64,000 bases of DNA, taken from positions 62,001 through 126,000 of the forward strand of contig NZ_BOOY01000016.1 in NCBI RefSeq assembly GCF_016863475.1. The letters are read 5' to 3'. The notes under the pieces are model-generated. The model had not been told where the DNA came from and ran no database searches. It saw nothing but the letters and a program-made list of their open reading frames with translations. How positions within the stretch are numbered: the first letter of the stretch is position 1; each line of letters opens with the position of its first letter. Position numbers and translations under genes: made by a program. Origin of the DNA: Spirilliplanes yamanashiensis (lineage in GTDB: Bacteria; Actinomycetota; Actinomycetes; Mycobacteriales; Micromonosporaceae). Positions 63,784-64,000 of this stretch are shown piece after piece.

Positions 63784-64000
63784 CCCTTGACCGCTCCCTG
63801 CATGATGCCGCCGATGATCTGCTTGCCGAACACGATGAACACGATGAGCAGGGGCAGGCACGCGATGGCCGTGCCCGTGAACACCTGAGACATGTCGCTG
63901 TAGTAGCCGTTGGACAGGTTGCTGAGCGACAGCTGCACCGTCGGGTTGTCGCCCCCGCCCAGCACCGCCAGCGGCCACATGAAATCGTTCCACGTCGTCA
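63780..64000 (-). CDS. Carbohydrate ABC importer permease, MalG/CUT1 type (5' end beyond window)
   Basis: The C-terminal 73 residues only. '[16 protein letters not shown]' is the end of the EAA coupling loop and the next helix, and '[32 protein letters not shown]' is the standard MalG-family C-terminus. With GH1 and LacI downstream it looks like the CebG position of a cellobiose/oligosaccharide importer. The rest of the gene and its partners lie to the right of the window. Confidence 0.88.
   Translation of the reverse strand, partial: TTWNDFMWPLAVLGGGDNPTVQLSLSNLSNGYYSDMSQVFTGTAIACLPLLIVFIVFGKQIIGGIMQGAVKG

Overview
The window is a very GC-rich actinobacterial chromosome segment. Codons are strongly biased to G or C in the third position, GTG and occasional TTG starts are common, a mycothiol-type DinB/TIGR03086 protein is present, and many genes carry a TAnnnT -10 box 6-7 nt before the start codon, the signature of leaderless mRNAs. 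Five LacI-type regulators and a GH1/GH3/GH26-like enzyme set suit a soil or plant-associated sugar-using actinomycete, perhaps Micromonosporaceae (an inference; no rRNA or marker gene was available to test it). No tRNA, rRNA, CRISPR array, IS element or phage module was seen.

Layout. 1-5.2 kb: leftward MFS exporter, HrpB helicase and TrkH potassium channel in a tightly packed run. 5.2-5.6 kb: an SDR remnant between 20-bp direct repeats. 5.6-9.9 kb: AAA ATPase, metallo-beta-lactamase-fold protein, DUF998 membrane protein and a GlcD-like flavoprotein. 9.9-10.9 kb: a scrambled stretch with a 3' fragment of a luciferase-like monooxygenase and a VOC gene whose middle is inverted. 10.9-18.7 kb: PfkB kinase, YbdK-type ligase, diguanylate cyclase, a small protein, DUF998 protein, an FAD dehydrogenase divergent from a PucR regulator, and a MarR regulator. 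18.8-29.4 kb: MarR-linked ABC exporter, LacI with a divergent GH3 glycosidase, PhyH dioxygenase, VOC protein, a second ABC exporter, an unusual BioD-like/TM/SMI1 fusion and an MBL-fold hydrolase. 29.5-45.2 kb: RecQ, a TetR-MMPL unit with a clear double operator, two MFS transporters, methyltransferase, orphan LacI, TIGR03086 and AraC pair, SmpB, secreted GH26-like protein, YciO/Sua5 protein, and a divergent pair of a small nuclease-like protein and a LigD-type polymerase.

45.2-56.8 kb is the most coherent accessory locus: a sugar or polyol catabolic island with two LacI regulators, each with its own perfect palindromic operator. It encodes an RbsABC-type importer (single-domain ATPase, permease, lipoprotein), a zinc dehydrogenase, an FGGY kinase plus LacD/YihT-like class I aldolase, a HAD phosphatase, and a TIM-barrel protein translationally coupled to a PfkB kinase. 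The logic suggests uptake, oxidation to a ketose, phosphorylation and aldol cleavage, with two kinase/aldolase-like modules. The substrate cannot be read from the sequence.

56.8-64 kb: PNPOx-family protein divergent from a methyltransferase, soluble transhydrogenase SthA, a third ABC exporter, and the end of a leftward beta-glucoside locus (CUT1 permease, GH1 beta-glucosidase, LacI repressor) laid out like actinobacterial ceb clusters. Long open frames antisense to most genes are by-products of the GC bias and are left out.
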